Below, piece by piece: positions 49,801 to 60,518 of a stretch of 64,000 nucleotides of DNA. The notes beneath the pieces were generated by a model. That model was not told where the DNA came from and searched no databases. It saw nothing but the letters and a program-made list of their open reading frames with translations. The stretch is from JACXTP01 sp963789555 (GTDB taxonomy: Archaea; Thermoplasmatota; Thermoplasmata; Methanomassiliicoccales; UBA472), in contig CAWBKY010000004.1 in NCBI GenBank assembly GCA_963789555.1, positions 124,001 through 188,000 of the forward strand. Direction: 5' to 3'. Every line of letters starts with the position of its first letter. Position 1 is the first letter of the stretch. The translations under genes and the position numbers were made by a program.

Positions 49801-52800
49801 TTTGCAGCATCAAGGTGTGGGAGAAGTGCCTGACCGATGAGCCCATCGTACTCTGTGACAAGCAGTGCGACCTGAACCCATGCGAATCCATGGAGTTCAA
49901 GTTCACCTATCAGGTGCCTTGGGACTGGACTTGCTGTGTCGACGGTAGCACTTGCCCCGAGCAAGATGGCCACTGGCTGACCAATGAGGCCGGTGTGTGC
50001 GCCTTCTGCCCGAAGTGCGACAAAGAGGTGTTCGACAGCGACAAGGAGGATGTCTACATCGACGTCCCACCAGGATTGTTGGTGACGAAGACCGCATATG
50101 ACCAGAAGGATGGGAAAGAGATAAGTCAGATCACATATGACCCCATCAACGGAAATCATATCTGGTACAAGGTCGTCGTGAAGAACGTCGGCTGTGTCCC
50201 GATAACCTGCATCACCGTCAGCGATGAAATGCTGTGGTGCAAGGACAAGACGATATGCTGCCTGAAGTCGTGCGACTCCGTCGGTCTACTGGGAGGAGTA
50301 CAACCTGGACGACTGGTCCTGGTGTGAGAACGGTGACTATCTCAAGAACACCGCGACCGCCAATGGCTGGGCCTGCGACATGCCTGTCACAGCCTCTGCC
50401 AGCGAGAGCGTCATGGTGATTGATGAATACCACCTCGAGGTGGAGAAGATCGGACCGGAGGTCGCCTACGAAGGACAGACCATCACCTACCAGATAATCG
50501 TGAGGAACCTTGGTAGCGAGATGCTCCCGATCGTCGTCGTGGAAGACAGATGTTGAACTGGAAGCAGGAGATCAGCTGCTTGAACCCCTGCGACAGCAGG
50601 TCCTTCGATGTGACCTACCAGATTCCGGCCACAGACTGCAACGATTGCAACGATAAGTACGAATTTGCGGAGTGCGGTTGCTGCAGGAACGACTGGAGGA
50701 AATTGAAGAATGAGGTCATATGCGACTGCTTGGGGTGTTCGTGGCATCGTGATCACAGCAGCGATCACGAGTACGTGAAAGTGATGAACCCATGCAATGT
50801 CGAGATCGTCGTACGGGGACCTGAGAACGCTGTGCCTGGTCAGACGATCACCTTCAGTGTGGGAGTCATCAACGCCGGCAACAAGACCCTGCTCGAACTG
50901 GAGCCAACGGTATGGATGAGCTGAAGGAGTTCTGCCTCGGCAAGATCTGCTACCTAGACCCAGGTCAGGAGAATTGGACCACAATCACCTACATCGTACC
51001 TGACTGCGTATGTGGCCAGTGCCCCAACGCCGGTGCCAGTGTACCATGTGCCGAGTGCGGTGAGTCCCTCAGCGAGAGTGGTGGACAGTGCATGAACCCC
51101 TGCCATGCCTACAAACTGGAATACAAGGCGAGCGTCAGGGCCGAGTGCTGCTGCAACGACATCATGATCGGGGATTGCACGAAGTGGCCATGTGCATATA
51201 CAGGGCTGCTGCGGCGTGATGGTAACCAAGACCACCGATCAGAAGGAAGTCGTGCCTGGTGAGAAGATCACCTGGACGATCACCGTGACCAACACTGGTG
51301 TCAAGGACATCTGCTATTTGGAGGTCAAGGACGATCTGACCGGGTTCTTCAAGGAAGTAGATTACCTAGGTTCCGGAGAATCGTTGTCCTGGGAGACCAC
51401 CTACACAGTGCCGATGGACTGGTACTGGTGCGACCACAAGGACAGCCCGTATATCGTGAACGAAGTCGATGTCAAGGCCTGGTGCTGCTTCTGCGAGAAG
51501 TGGCTAGAGGATTGTGACAAAGACAAGGTCTATGTCAAGGACTGCGACTCCCTCATAATCACGAAGGAGTACATGGGCGAGAAGGCCAACACGATCCCTG
51601 ACAACATGGACTGCGTACCGAACCCCAACCCGGAGCCGGGCGACACAGTGTTCTATAAGATCACCGTGGTGAACAAGGGTATGTGCCCCATATCCTGCAT
51701 CAAGATATCCGATCCGACCATTGGATACTATAACACCATCTGCTGTCTGTGCCCATCCTGTACACAGGAAGGCGCGAAACCCTGGTCAGTAATGGTTCCG
51801 TATACGATCCCTGAGGATTGGACCTACTGCGAAGATGGGGAGTACCTTAACAACGAGATAACCGCGAGCGGGTTCGCTTGTGGCAAGCCTGTGACGGCCA
51901 CGGACACCGAGAGGATCATGGTCAACGTTGACCACATCATCGAGGTCTTCAAGAAGGGACCGAGCGAGGCCAGCCCTGGTCAGGAGATCACCTACGAGAT
52001 AAGCGTTCACAATGCCGGAAAGCAGGCAGTGTGCAATGTCAAGGTGGTCGACTACCTCAGCCATGGTGCTGCCGTACCTGTCTTCCAGGAACTGATGGAC
52101 AGGCGCTGCCCATTGGATACCGAGATCATCGGATGCCTTGAGCCCTGTGAGTGGTACAACTACACGGTAACATACACCGTGCCCGCTGACTGGACCTGCA
52201 TGGATGGCTTCTGGCTGTACAACGATGCAAAGGTAACGGCCGATGCATGCTGCCCATGTGAGAAGCTCTTCGATGAAAGCATGGTATCCACCAGGATCGT
52301 CGACATCGCTTGCGCGGTCGAAGTGGAGAAGTGCGGACCTAGGAGCGCGGAACCCGGCGACATTGTACAGTACAAGATATACGTCACCAACCCGAACTGC
52401 AAGGCGATAAGCTGCGTGCGCGTTGTGGACGAGACCCTTGGACTGGACTATGTGATCCCATGGATCGAGCCCTTCCAGACCGTGATGGTCCCGTTGTACC
52501 TGACCGACTATAAAGTATCGGATGACTGGTCGTTCTGCGCGAACGGTGACAGGATCGTCAATACAGTGACCGTGAGCGCTAAGTGCTGCGATCACACATT
52601 GACCGACTCCGACAGCCACACCATGAAGGTCTATGACCCATGCGACCTGCGCTTGACCATGGAGAGCGATCACCCGAACGGAGCCAACCCTGGCGACGTC
52701 ATCACCTACACCTTAAGGGTCCAAAATGCTGGTTCGAGCATTTTGAGCTCTGTGATGGTGGTAGATGAGAAGCTAGGAATTTGCGACATCATCGAGTGCC

Positions 52801-55239
52801 TGAAGCCCTGCGAGTGGAAGAACTACACCAGGACCTACACGGTAAGCCCAGATTGGACCTACTGTAGGGACAAGGACATGTTGTTCAACTCCGCAAGTGC
52901 CTCCGCTTGGTGCTGCTGCCCGATGTCCGGACGGATGAACGAGGTATGCAAGCATGCGATGGTCGAAATACCCGATCAACTGCGATGCAAGCATCCGCGT
53001 GGACAAGGAGCTTAACAAGGTGAATGGTCAGACATACGTTGGTCAGGAGATCTTCACTGGAGATCTGTTGAACTGGAGCATCACCATCCGCAACACTGGG
53101 AAGCTCGCCTTGAGCGAGATAATCGTCAATGATACCCTGTTGCGCTGCAACGGCGATGTGGTATACCTCATGGACAACAAGCAAGTGACCTGCTGCCTCG
53201 AGAGCTGCACGTCAATCACCGTCTATGTCGAATACAAGGCGCCAGTTTGCTGCAACGACTACATGCTGACCAACATCGCGACCGCGACCGCATGTGCCAA
53301 ACTTGAAAAGGTTACCCACAGCGATCAGAACGCGGTGATGGTGGAAGGCGATTGCGAGCTGACCGTAACGAAGACCGCCAAGTACAGGGAGTTGTTCTCC
53401 GGTGAGACACAGGAGTGGACCATAACCGTGCAAAACACGGGTAAGAAGGACCTCTCGTGCGTCACTGTGACCGATGACAAATTCCCTGGCTGGAAGTGGA
53501 CGATCGGTAACTTGGCTTACAAGAGCGAACCGGTGTCTATCACCTTGAAGGACTGGAACAACACCATCGAATGCACCGGACGTCCGGTAGTCATAGTCAA
53601 CACCGCCTTCGCGACAGCCAAGTGCTGCCCAGCAGATTCTGAGCAACCATGCTGCGACGTAAAGGCTATGGGTTCCGCGAGGTTCTTGCTGAAGCCGCAG
53701 GCAGCGATCGACGTTGAGGTCGAAATCAACGAGAAGAGCTGCTGCAAGCCTGGCGGAATGGTGTACTATGATGTAACCGTGACCAACGTCGGCAACAAGA
53801 CCATCCGCGGGTTCTATCTGGACGACACCCTAGGACTGGCGAACGATGTGTACTATCCCGAGGATCCGTACACACTGGCAAGTGGCAAATCCGTCACGGT
53901 CCAATTCATGACGAAGATATGGAAGGATTGGACCTATTGCGATAACGGCACTTACCTGAACAACACGTTCACAGCCTATAGCTGCGTCTCCTGCCCAACT
54001 GGCTGCCTCAAAGTCCAGGACTCTGACAAAGCCGTTTGGGAGGTGTGCTCGCCGTGCCTGTTGATCGACAAGGAAGCCTTTGTGGACGGGAAACCGGTCA
54101 CTGAGGTCTGGCCTGGTCAGGTCGTCATGTACAAGGTGACTGTGAGGAACGCAGGAGCTCACGCGATAACGTGCATAAATGTCATGGACCCGATGTTCAA
54201 CGAATACTGGTACATCGATTGCCTGGCCTCGTGCACGTCCCAGAGCTTCTACTTCAACATCACCGTGCCGGAGTGGTTCTGCTGGTATGGCGACTACCTC
54301 AAGAACATGGTGTTCGCTGAGGGCTGGTGCAACCTCGCTGGATGCTGTGGTGACAAGCTCATCACCGCTGATTGCGATGACTGCTCCGCTGAAGTAGCGC
54401 TGGATGTAGCTTCCGTGCCTAATGGGGACGGCTGCCCGAGCTGCAAGCCTATCAAAGTCAAGGCCTGCGACAAGGAGAGCCTGTTCGTCCACAACGAGTT
54501 CCACCTCGTGGTGACCAAGGACGCTAACATCGAGACCTGTGTCATGCCTGGACAAACGATCTGGTACACCATCATGGTGTGGAACGTCGGTACATGCGCG
54601 ATCACGAACGTGGAGATAGATGACCCAATACTGAAATTCCACGCTACGATCCAGTGCCTGTTGCCGGTCTGCAAGGATCCGAAAGGCCAGTTCATGATAA
54701 AGTTGCCATACACCGTTGATCCGGATTGGTCTGCTTATGAGGACGGAAACGTCATCATAAACACCGTGACCGCAAAGGGCTACCAGGGCTGCAATGAGAC
54801 AGTGGTCACTGCCACCGAGGATGTGTATGTGTTCGACCCCTGCGATGTGAGGATAACCATCACCGCACCTGAGACCGTCAGTTGTGGCGAGTCTATCCCC
54901 TACGTCGTCGAGGTCAGGAACCATGGAATGAACACCGCGTACAACGTCCATGTGTACGACCCAGTGTTGGGCATCGATGAGATGATCTGGTGCTTGGAGC
55001 CGGCGGAAGCCGTCACCTTCACCAGGACCCTCAAGGCGCCCATCTGTAGCGACCAGATTCACTACATAGACAACACTGTGACCGTGTGGGGATGTTGCTG
55101 CAACAGTGGAATGTGCCACGGCTCTTGTGGTGGAACGAACGTGTTCGGACAGATGCCCGATGAGCTCAAACCGATGGTTTGCTGCCACGTCGATGCCTCA
55201 GCATCATGGAGGGTGACATTCGTAAGCTCCTGCTGCTGA
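46855..55239 (+). CDS. Giant cysteine-rich DUF11-repeat surface protein, many frameshifts
   Basis: About 2790 residues if read through. N-terminal TM anchor (GAQKVVAIIVVLALCTVGVL), then roughly 21-22 DUF11/CARDB-like beta-sandwich repeats of ~120 residues, each with a pattern like KxGP...PGxxIxYTIxVxNxG. The first ~900 residues have few cysteines; from about 49600 on cysteines become abundant (CDCGEWLNN, DACCCGKF, CNDCNDKYEFAECGCC), with about 53 in the last 761 residues. No C-terminal TM or sorting signal; it ends VSSCC. Ribosome site GGGGAGG precedes ATG. Breaks near 47020, 47157 (in-frame TAA), 47205, 47255, 47450, 47955, 48820, 49490-49530, 50290, 50545, 50920, 51200 and 52990. Confidence 0.8.
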
Positions 55240-55261
55240 GAGTGTGAGAGTAAGCTAAACT

Positions 55262-55300
55262 GGGAGCTCTGCTCCCTTCTTTCCTTTATTTTCCTTTTTC
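55262..55300 (+). terminator. Hairpin plus T-rich terminator after the giant gene
   Basis: Stem GGGAGC-TCT-GCTCCC at 55262-55276 followed by a pyrimidine/T-rich run (TTCTTTCCTTTATTTTCC...). It lies 22 bp after the giant gene stop. Confidence 0.6.
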
Positions 55301-55381
55301 TATCCTTTCTTTTCCTTCTAATAAGACTCATAAGGCCTCAGTTCGTTCCCCATCCCTATCCTGGTGTTCGATTTGAACAGG

Positions 55382-56279
55382 ATGATCGTGCATGGAGGGG
55401 CCTGGGACATCCCCCAGGAGCTCCACGAGGACCATAAGAAGGGTTGCCTGCGAGCCCTAGAGGTAGGGCAAGAGTGCTTGCAGTCCGGAGGGAAGGCGCT
55501 TGGACGCGGTGGAGGCGGCGGTGGTCTCGATGGAGGAGGATTGCATCTTCGATGCAGGATGCGGTTCGTTCCTGAACGAGAAGGGAAAGGTGGAGATGGA
55601 CGCCATCATCATGGACGGGCGCACCTTGGCCTTCGGCGCGGTGGCGGCCATCGGCAATGTGAGGCACCCCATCAAGGTGGCGAGGTCGGTCAAGGAGAGG
55701 ACCAAGCACTGCATGCTGGTGGGCGAAGGGGCGACCGGATTCGCCAAGGAGATGGGCTTTGAGATGTTGGAGGACCACTGCTTGGTCTCCGAGAGGGAGC
55801 TCGCAAGATGGAAGGACATCCAACGCATCAAAGGATTCCACCAGAGAGATGCCTTCAGTGGAAAGGCACCTGCCCCGATGGGAACGGTGGGGGCGGTCGC
55901 CATCGATGATGAGGGCGACATCGCTGTCGCTACCTCCACCGGCGGAACCCCCAACAAGATGTCCGGTAGGGTAGGCGACAGCCCCTTGGTGGGTTGCGGC
56001 ACATATGCTGACAATGCTTCGGCCGGGGTGTCCGCCACGGGTTATGGCGAGGCATTGATGAAGATATGCGTCGCACGAAGGGTATGTCAGAATATCGAGG
56101 CGGGTAGGAACGCCCGGTCGGCAGCCAAGGAGGCGATAGCGTACCTAGAAAAGAGGGTGGAGGGGCATGGAGGTGTGATCCTCATCGACCGGAAGGGGGA
56201 GATATCATATGCCCACAACACTCCAAGGATGGCGGTGGCCTATACCGATAAGAAAGGGCGGATGAGAGCGATCATCTGA
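55382..56279 (+). CDS. Plant-type L-asparaginase/isoaspartyl peptidase, frameshifted
   Basis: About 298 residues, Ntn-hydrolase precursor. IVHGGAWDIPQELHEDH at the start, AVVSMEEDCIFDAGCGSFLN, AVAAIGNVRHPIKVARSV, GKAPAPMGTVGAVAIDDEGD (Thr of GTVGAVA is the expected autocleavage nucleophile), TSTGGTPNKMSGRVGDSPLVG and GTYADNASAGVSATGYGEA. One extra G near 55499 splits the frame. Degrades isoaspartyl dipeptides or asparagine. ATG 55382 is used; GTG 55364 and TTG 55373 are in frame just upstream. Confidence 0.92.
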
Positions 56280-56360
56280 TCATGACCTCGTTGACCATCA
56301 TCCACAATAGGCAAGCTCACCACTATCCCTTCATCGATCATGACCTTTTTTCTCGGTCTG

Positions 56361-56931
56361 TCACATCGATGCGGTCAAAGGGCGGCCGGGATGCTGCCCT
56401 CCAGTTATCTGCCCTTGCGACACTGCCTCGCCCTGTCCGGATCGCTGGGCTTCCTTGACCGTGCTCTCGTCCAGCTGCATCTTGGGGAACACCGCCCATA
56501 ACCGGTCCAGGTCCTTCTGCTCCAGAGTGAGGGGGTCAATGCCGATGTACATCACCCCACCGTTCACCTTCAAGGCCTGGTTGATCTCCTCCAGGGTGGC
56601 GAGCAACTTGCGCATGTCGTTCCAGAGCAGGAGGTACTCCAGACCGTCCAGGAAGAATATCACCTTCCGGTCCTTCGCCTCCTGCTTGACCGCCTTCGTC
56701 AAGAGCGGTCAAGGTCTTGGGAGAGATCACGTTGTCCCCTTTGCTTCCGCTGAGCCAGTAGTACTTGGGCGATAAAAGACCGAACTTCTCCATCACGTAC
56801 TCTGGATGCAACCGGGTTATGCAGACACCGGGGGTGCCATCGGCGATCATGCTGGCAAAGGAACTGAAACCGAGCCGAGGAAAACCCTCGACCAGCATGA
56901 CCACGTTCATATTGGCATCCTCAGGAGACAT
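56361..56931 (-). CDS. DUF835 domain protein, frameshifted
   Basis: About 189 residues after repair. Starts NVVMLVEGFPRLGFSSFASM, PGVCITRLHPEYVMEKFGLL and WLSGSKGDNVISPKTLTAL; after an extra base near 56702 it reads KDRKVIFFLDGLEYLLLWND and GGVMYIGIDPLTLEQKDLDRL. Third DUF835 protein in the window; the C-terminal tail (GQGEAVSQGQITGGQHPGRP) is low-complexity. Divergent from the STAND ATPase gene. Confidence 0.75.
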
Positions 56932-57079
56932 AACGTACACTCTGCTAGCACATACCCTTTCATTTTCGTGATATAAAAACTGATTTTGAGCATGCTCATT
57001 TTGAAATGAGAGTCTATCTTATCCTCAAAGATAATAATTTGAAGGGAATTATTTTTATTCAAGAAAACAATCTTAGTCC

Positions 57080-59771
57080 GTGAACCGAGCCGCCCGGAAG
57101 TCATTATTGACTGCCCGGGAGAGGGTGCTACTGCACCTACTTGCCTACCAGAGGTACAGTCAGGACGCTGATGCCCCCAAAGCCGTCATTCAAGAGGGCA
57201 TAGCGGATGCGGTGGAGGTCGGTCGCAACAACGTCGCCAAGATCCTGAACGAGATGGCCAACGAGCGCATCGTCGACATCCTTTCCAAGCATGTCAAGGG
57301 CCTTCCGAGCGTCCGCCGGGTCTATTTCCTTTCCACCAAAGGCTTCGATGAGGCCAAGCATCTCAAGGAGGACCTCGAGGCGATGAAGGTCGAGGTGATC
57401 GACCTTAAGGGAGATGTGCACCAGGACGAGGTAGGCCGTCTTTCCGTCTACATGCCCGGCAACTACACCTTCCTGGAGATAATCATGGGGGTTGCCAGGG
57501 GTAAGTTCGATTGCCGGTCCTTCCATGAGTCCAAGACCAAGGAGGAGAGGCGTTTCGTCGACTTCACCGACAAAAAGCCGGCGGTCCGTTCCTTCTTCGG
57601 TAGAGAGAAGGAATACCGTCAGCTGATGGACCTGATCAATGGTGAGAGCACCCGGGCCATCATCATATATGGGATCCCAGGGATAGGTAAGACCACATTA
57701 CTGGCGAAGTTCGCCCAGGATGTCCGAGAACAGACCAACGTGTTCTGGCTTAAGATACACGAATGGGTCAACGTCCGAGGCCTGCTGCGACCTCTGGCGG
57801 AGTTCCTCTCCCAACTGGGAAAGAAGAACCTGGAATGGTACCTCAATCAGAACGAGACCCCTCACACCGGTGAGGTCCTGCAGATCCTGATCACGGACAT
57901 GGGGGACATCCCGGTCCTGCTCATATTCGACGATGTGCACAAGGGCGAGCGCCTGGTGCTCGATTTCCTCAACGCGCTCATCAACATGATCGAGGAGCTG
58001 CCCAAGGTCAGGGTGGTCTGCGCCACCCGCGAGGTCCCGGCCTTCTATTCTCGAAGCCTGGTCATCCGAAACCTGATCAGGGAGATGCAGATGGAGGGAT
58101 TGGACCGGGAGAGCAGCCTGAAGATGCTGAGGGCCCGCTCCATGCCCGAGGGCGACATAGAGCAGGTCATCCAGATCACCAAGGGGCATCCCCTGTTCCT
58201 CGAGCTCATCGAGGAGCCTCAATCGGCATTGGGGAAGAACATCCGCATGTTCATCGATCAGGAGGTGGTCTCCAAATTGGATGTGGCGGAGAAGCGCATC
58301 ATGAACGTGGCATCGGTGTTCCGGTACCCGGTCATCATGGACGCCTTCTTCATCACCGAGGAGGAGATCCGCAAGGACCTCAACGGAAAGGAGATCGAGC
58401 TCCAGGACATCGATTACACCGTCTCGTACGAAACGGTCGACTCTCTGATCTCCAAATCCATCCTCCATGAGTCCATCGGTCGCATGATCGGCATGCACGA
58501 CCTGCTTCGTGAGTTCACCTACTCGCGATTGACGCCCAGGCAGAGGATGATCTACCATCGGGCCGCATCCAAGTTCTATATCCAGGACTCCTCGCACTCA
58601 TCCAAGGTGGAGGCGTTGTACCATTGCATCATGGCCAAGGACCTGGAGAAGGCGGTGGAGGTGGCGGCGGGGAGTGGCCAGGAGATCATCTCCAAGGGTT
58701 ATGCCATGCAGTTCGACCCCTTGCTCAGCCGCTTGCTGGTGGAGACCAAGGGTCAGGCGAACCGGGACCGTATGGAGCTCCTCATGTTGCACGCCCAGAT
58801 CCTGGAGCTGCATGGGGAGTACGAAAGGGCGGTGGAAGAGCTCGCCGAGATGCTAGAGGACCTGCCTGTCGACAAAGGCTCCCGACTCAAGGCCGAGGTG
58901 CACCGGAGGCTGGGGGTGCTGGAGATGAAGCGCAACCTGTACGATAGCTCATCTCAACATTTGGCAGATGCGTCCAGCATAGCCAATGACATCCGGGACT
59001 CCCAGACCCTGGCGGACATCTATTATGACACCGGGGGTCTGCTGGAGCGTCGCGGTAAGTTCGACGAGGCGGTGCAGAACTTCGAGGCGGCAGGAGACTT
59101 CGCTCGCGGGCGTAGGGGATAAGATAGCGTTAGGAAGGTCCCTCTATGGTCTGGGCAGGGTCAAGGCAAGCTTATTGGAATATTCCGAAGCGGTGCGATT
59201 GAAGAAGGAGGCCCTCAACATCCTCGAGCGCACCGGCGATGTGAACATGACCTCCAAGGTCTGCATAGGCATCGGCAATGACATGCGTTCCATCAAACAG
59301 GGCGATGAAGGCCTGAAATACCTGGAAAGGGCGGTCGACCTGGCCACCTCGGTCGGCGACATCAACACTTTGGCCTATGCCCTATCGAACCAGGCGGCAG
59401 AGTACCTGGCGAGGAACGACCTGGCCAAAGCGGACGAGCTATTGCACGAGGCCACCAAGCTTTTCATCAAGCTCAACGACCAGGTGATGATATCGAACAT
59501 GCACTTCTATCGTGGCTTCCTCTACAACATGAGGGGCGACTGGGAATGGGCCAAGGAGGAGTTCAAGCTCAGCCTGGACACCTTAAGAGGCTTCGACATC
59601 CCCTCGAGGTTGGCGCTATGGCTGCTTGAGATCGCCTCGGTCTATATGGAGAACAATGAGAAGGAAGAGGCCATGAAACTATACGAGGAGGCCTATTCCG
59701 TGGCTTCGCGCATCGGTCACGAGAGGATCATGCGGGATGCGAAGGATAGCATGGCTAAGATCATGGCCTGA
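57080..59771 (+). CDS. STAND-type NTPase with N-terminal winged helix and C-terminal TPR repeats, frameshifted
   Basis: About 896 residues. N-terminal winged-helix region (LTARERVLLHLLAYQRYSQD, AVEVGRNNVAKILNEMANER), then a NACHT/NB-ARC-type ATPase: FFGREKEYRQLMDLI, Walker A GIPGIGKTTLLAKFAQ, Walker B PVLLIFDDVH, sensor RVVCATREVPAFY, GHPLFLELIEEP. From about residue 560 to the end are TPR-like helices (LYDSSSQHLADASSIAND, YEEAYSVASRIGHERIM). An extra base near 59106 breaks the TPR region. Likely a signal-triggered regulator. GTG 57080 lies ~25 bp after TATA-like ATTTTTATT, hence leaderless. Confidence 0.85.
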
Positions 59772-59833
59772 TCTTTTTAGAAAAAATAAGTAAGGTGTTT
59801 GAAAATAGTTTGGGAAGGAAAGATCTTCAACCC

Positions 59834-60247
59834 TTAGTGGGGGTCAACACCAGGTATCACATGCGGGTCAACGCCAGGGATGACGTGGGGGTCACACCGG
59901 AATGCATGCGGGTCCACGCCAGGTATGACATGCGGGTCGACACCAGGGATGACATGCGGGTCAACACCGGGGATCACATGAGGGTCCACGCCAGGTATCA
60001 CATGCGGATCGACACCAGGGATGACGTGTGGGTCAACACCGGGGATCGCATGCGGGTCCACGCCAGGGATGGCATGCGGATCGACACCAGGGATGACGTG
60101 TGGGTCAACACCGGGGATCGCATGCGGGTCTACGCCCGGGATGGCAAGGGCTGCCACACCTAGGAAGGAGCCCACCATCGCAAGGCACGCAAGCACGGCG
60201 ACTACGCCGACCAATACGGCCAAGATTGTCTTTGTTGCCTTCTGCAT
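59834..60247 (-). CDS. Secreted octapeptide-repeat protein (IPGVDPH repeats)
   Basis: 137 residues. Signal peptide or membrane anchor MQKATKTILAVLVGVVAVLA..CLAMVGSFLGVAAL, then 13 tandem units of (A/V)IPGVDPH up to the stop; 12 are exact and one is a 7-residue variant AFRCDPH. Codons differ among units while the peptide stays constant, which argues that this strand and frame are translated. Asp and His in every unit could bind metal ions, which is speculation. ATG 60247 lies ~23 bp after TATA-like CATAATAA; element C is just upstream. No homologue recognised. Confidence 0.7.
   Translation of the reverse strand: MQKATKTILAVLVGVVAVLACLAMVGSFLGVAALAIPGVDPHAIPGVDPHVIPGVDPHAIPGVDPHAIPGVDPHVIPGVDPHVIPGVDPHVIPGVDPHVIPGVDPHVIPGVDPHAFRCDPHVIPGVDPHVIPGVDPH
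59837..60145 (-). repeat. 24-bp tandem repeat, 13 units
   Basis: Coding repeat of the octapeptide protein: twelve 24-bp units and one 21-bp unit (encoding AFRCDPH) near the 3' end. Units differ mainly at third codon positions. All other frames are also open because the unit is a multiple of three. Confidence 0.9.
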
Positions 60248-60284
60248 CAACTTCACCTGCACCAAATTATTATGCAAACCTGTT

Positions 60285-60300
60285 TATCATTGTTGATATT
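60285..60300 (-). promoter_or_regulatory. 16-bp upstream element, copy C
   Basis: Reads AATATCAACAATGATA on the minus strand. About 10 bp downstream on that strand is TATA-like GCATAATAATTT, then ATG 60247 of the octapeptide-repeat gene. Back-to-back with copy D (34-bp gap). Confidence 0.5.
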
Positions 60301-60334
60301 AAAAGCGTCTTTGAGCATGCTACACTAAACATTA

Positions 60335-60350
60335 AATATCAGTAATGATA
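60335..60350 (+). promoter_or_regulatory. 16-bp upstream element, copy D
   Basis: AATATCAGTAATGATA, followed 10 bp later by TATA-like CTATATTATT (60360-60369). The HAD gene at 60519 has its own TATA (about 60487), so copy D may serve the hairpin-rich segment at 60388-60475. Confidence 0.45.
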
Positions 60351-60387
60351 AAAATCTTTCTATATTATTGAATGTTTTTATTCTATG

Positions 60388-60475
60388 ATAATATGTCCAG
60401 TTTGAATGATTTTCAGATTTGATAATCTATAGTATATATATTGAAATACTATCCGAATCGATAAAAATCGTTCCG
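60388..60475 (+). other. Hairpin-rich AT-rich segment, possible small RNA
   Basis: Three successive inverted repeats: AGATT-TGAT-AATCT (60415-60428), ATAGTAT...ATACTAT (60429-60452) and CGAT-AAAA-ATCG (60459-60470). They lie downstream of element D and its TATA-like box. AT-rich DNA forms such repeats easily, so this is weak evidence for an RNA. Confidence 0.25.
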
Positions 60476-60518
60476 ATCTATGATTTATTATTAATTCGAA
60501 CGTTCCTCACGTTATCAA

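Noticed and set aside
53830..55188. 452-codon minus-strand frame opposite the giant gene
   Set aside because: The plus strand carries regular DUF11 repeats; the minus frame has no recognisable pattern.
59837..60145. CRISPR-like array
   Set aside because: Units abut directly without spacers and encode a constant octapeptide; no cas gene is nearby.
59795..60163. Plus-strand repeat protein with MRVNTGD/RIDTRD units
   Set aside because: The 24-bp unit keeps every frame open. The plus-strand peptide varies between units, whereas the minus-strand IPGVDPH stays constant and follows a signal peptide.
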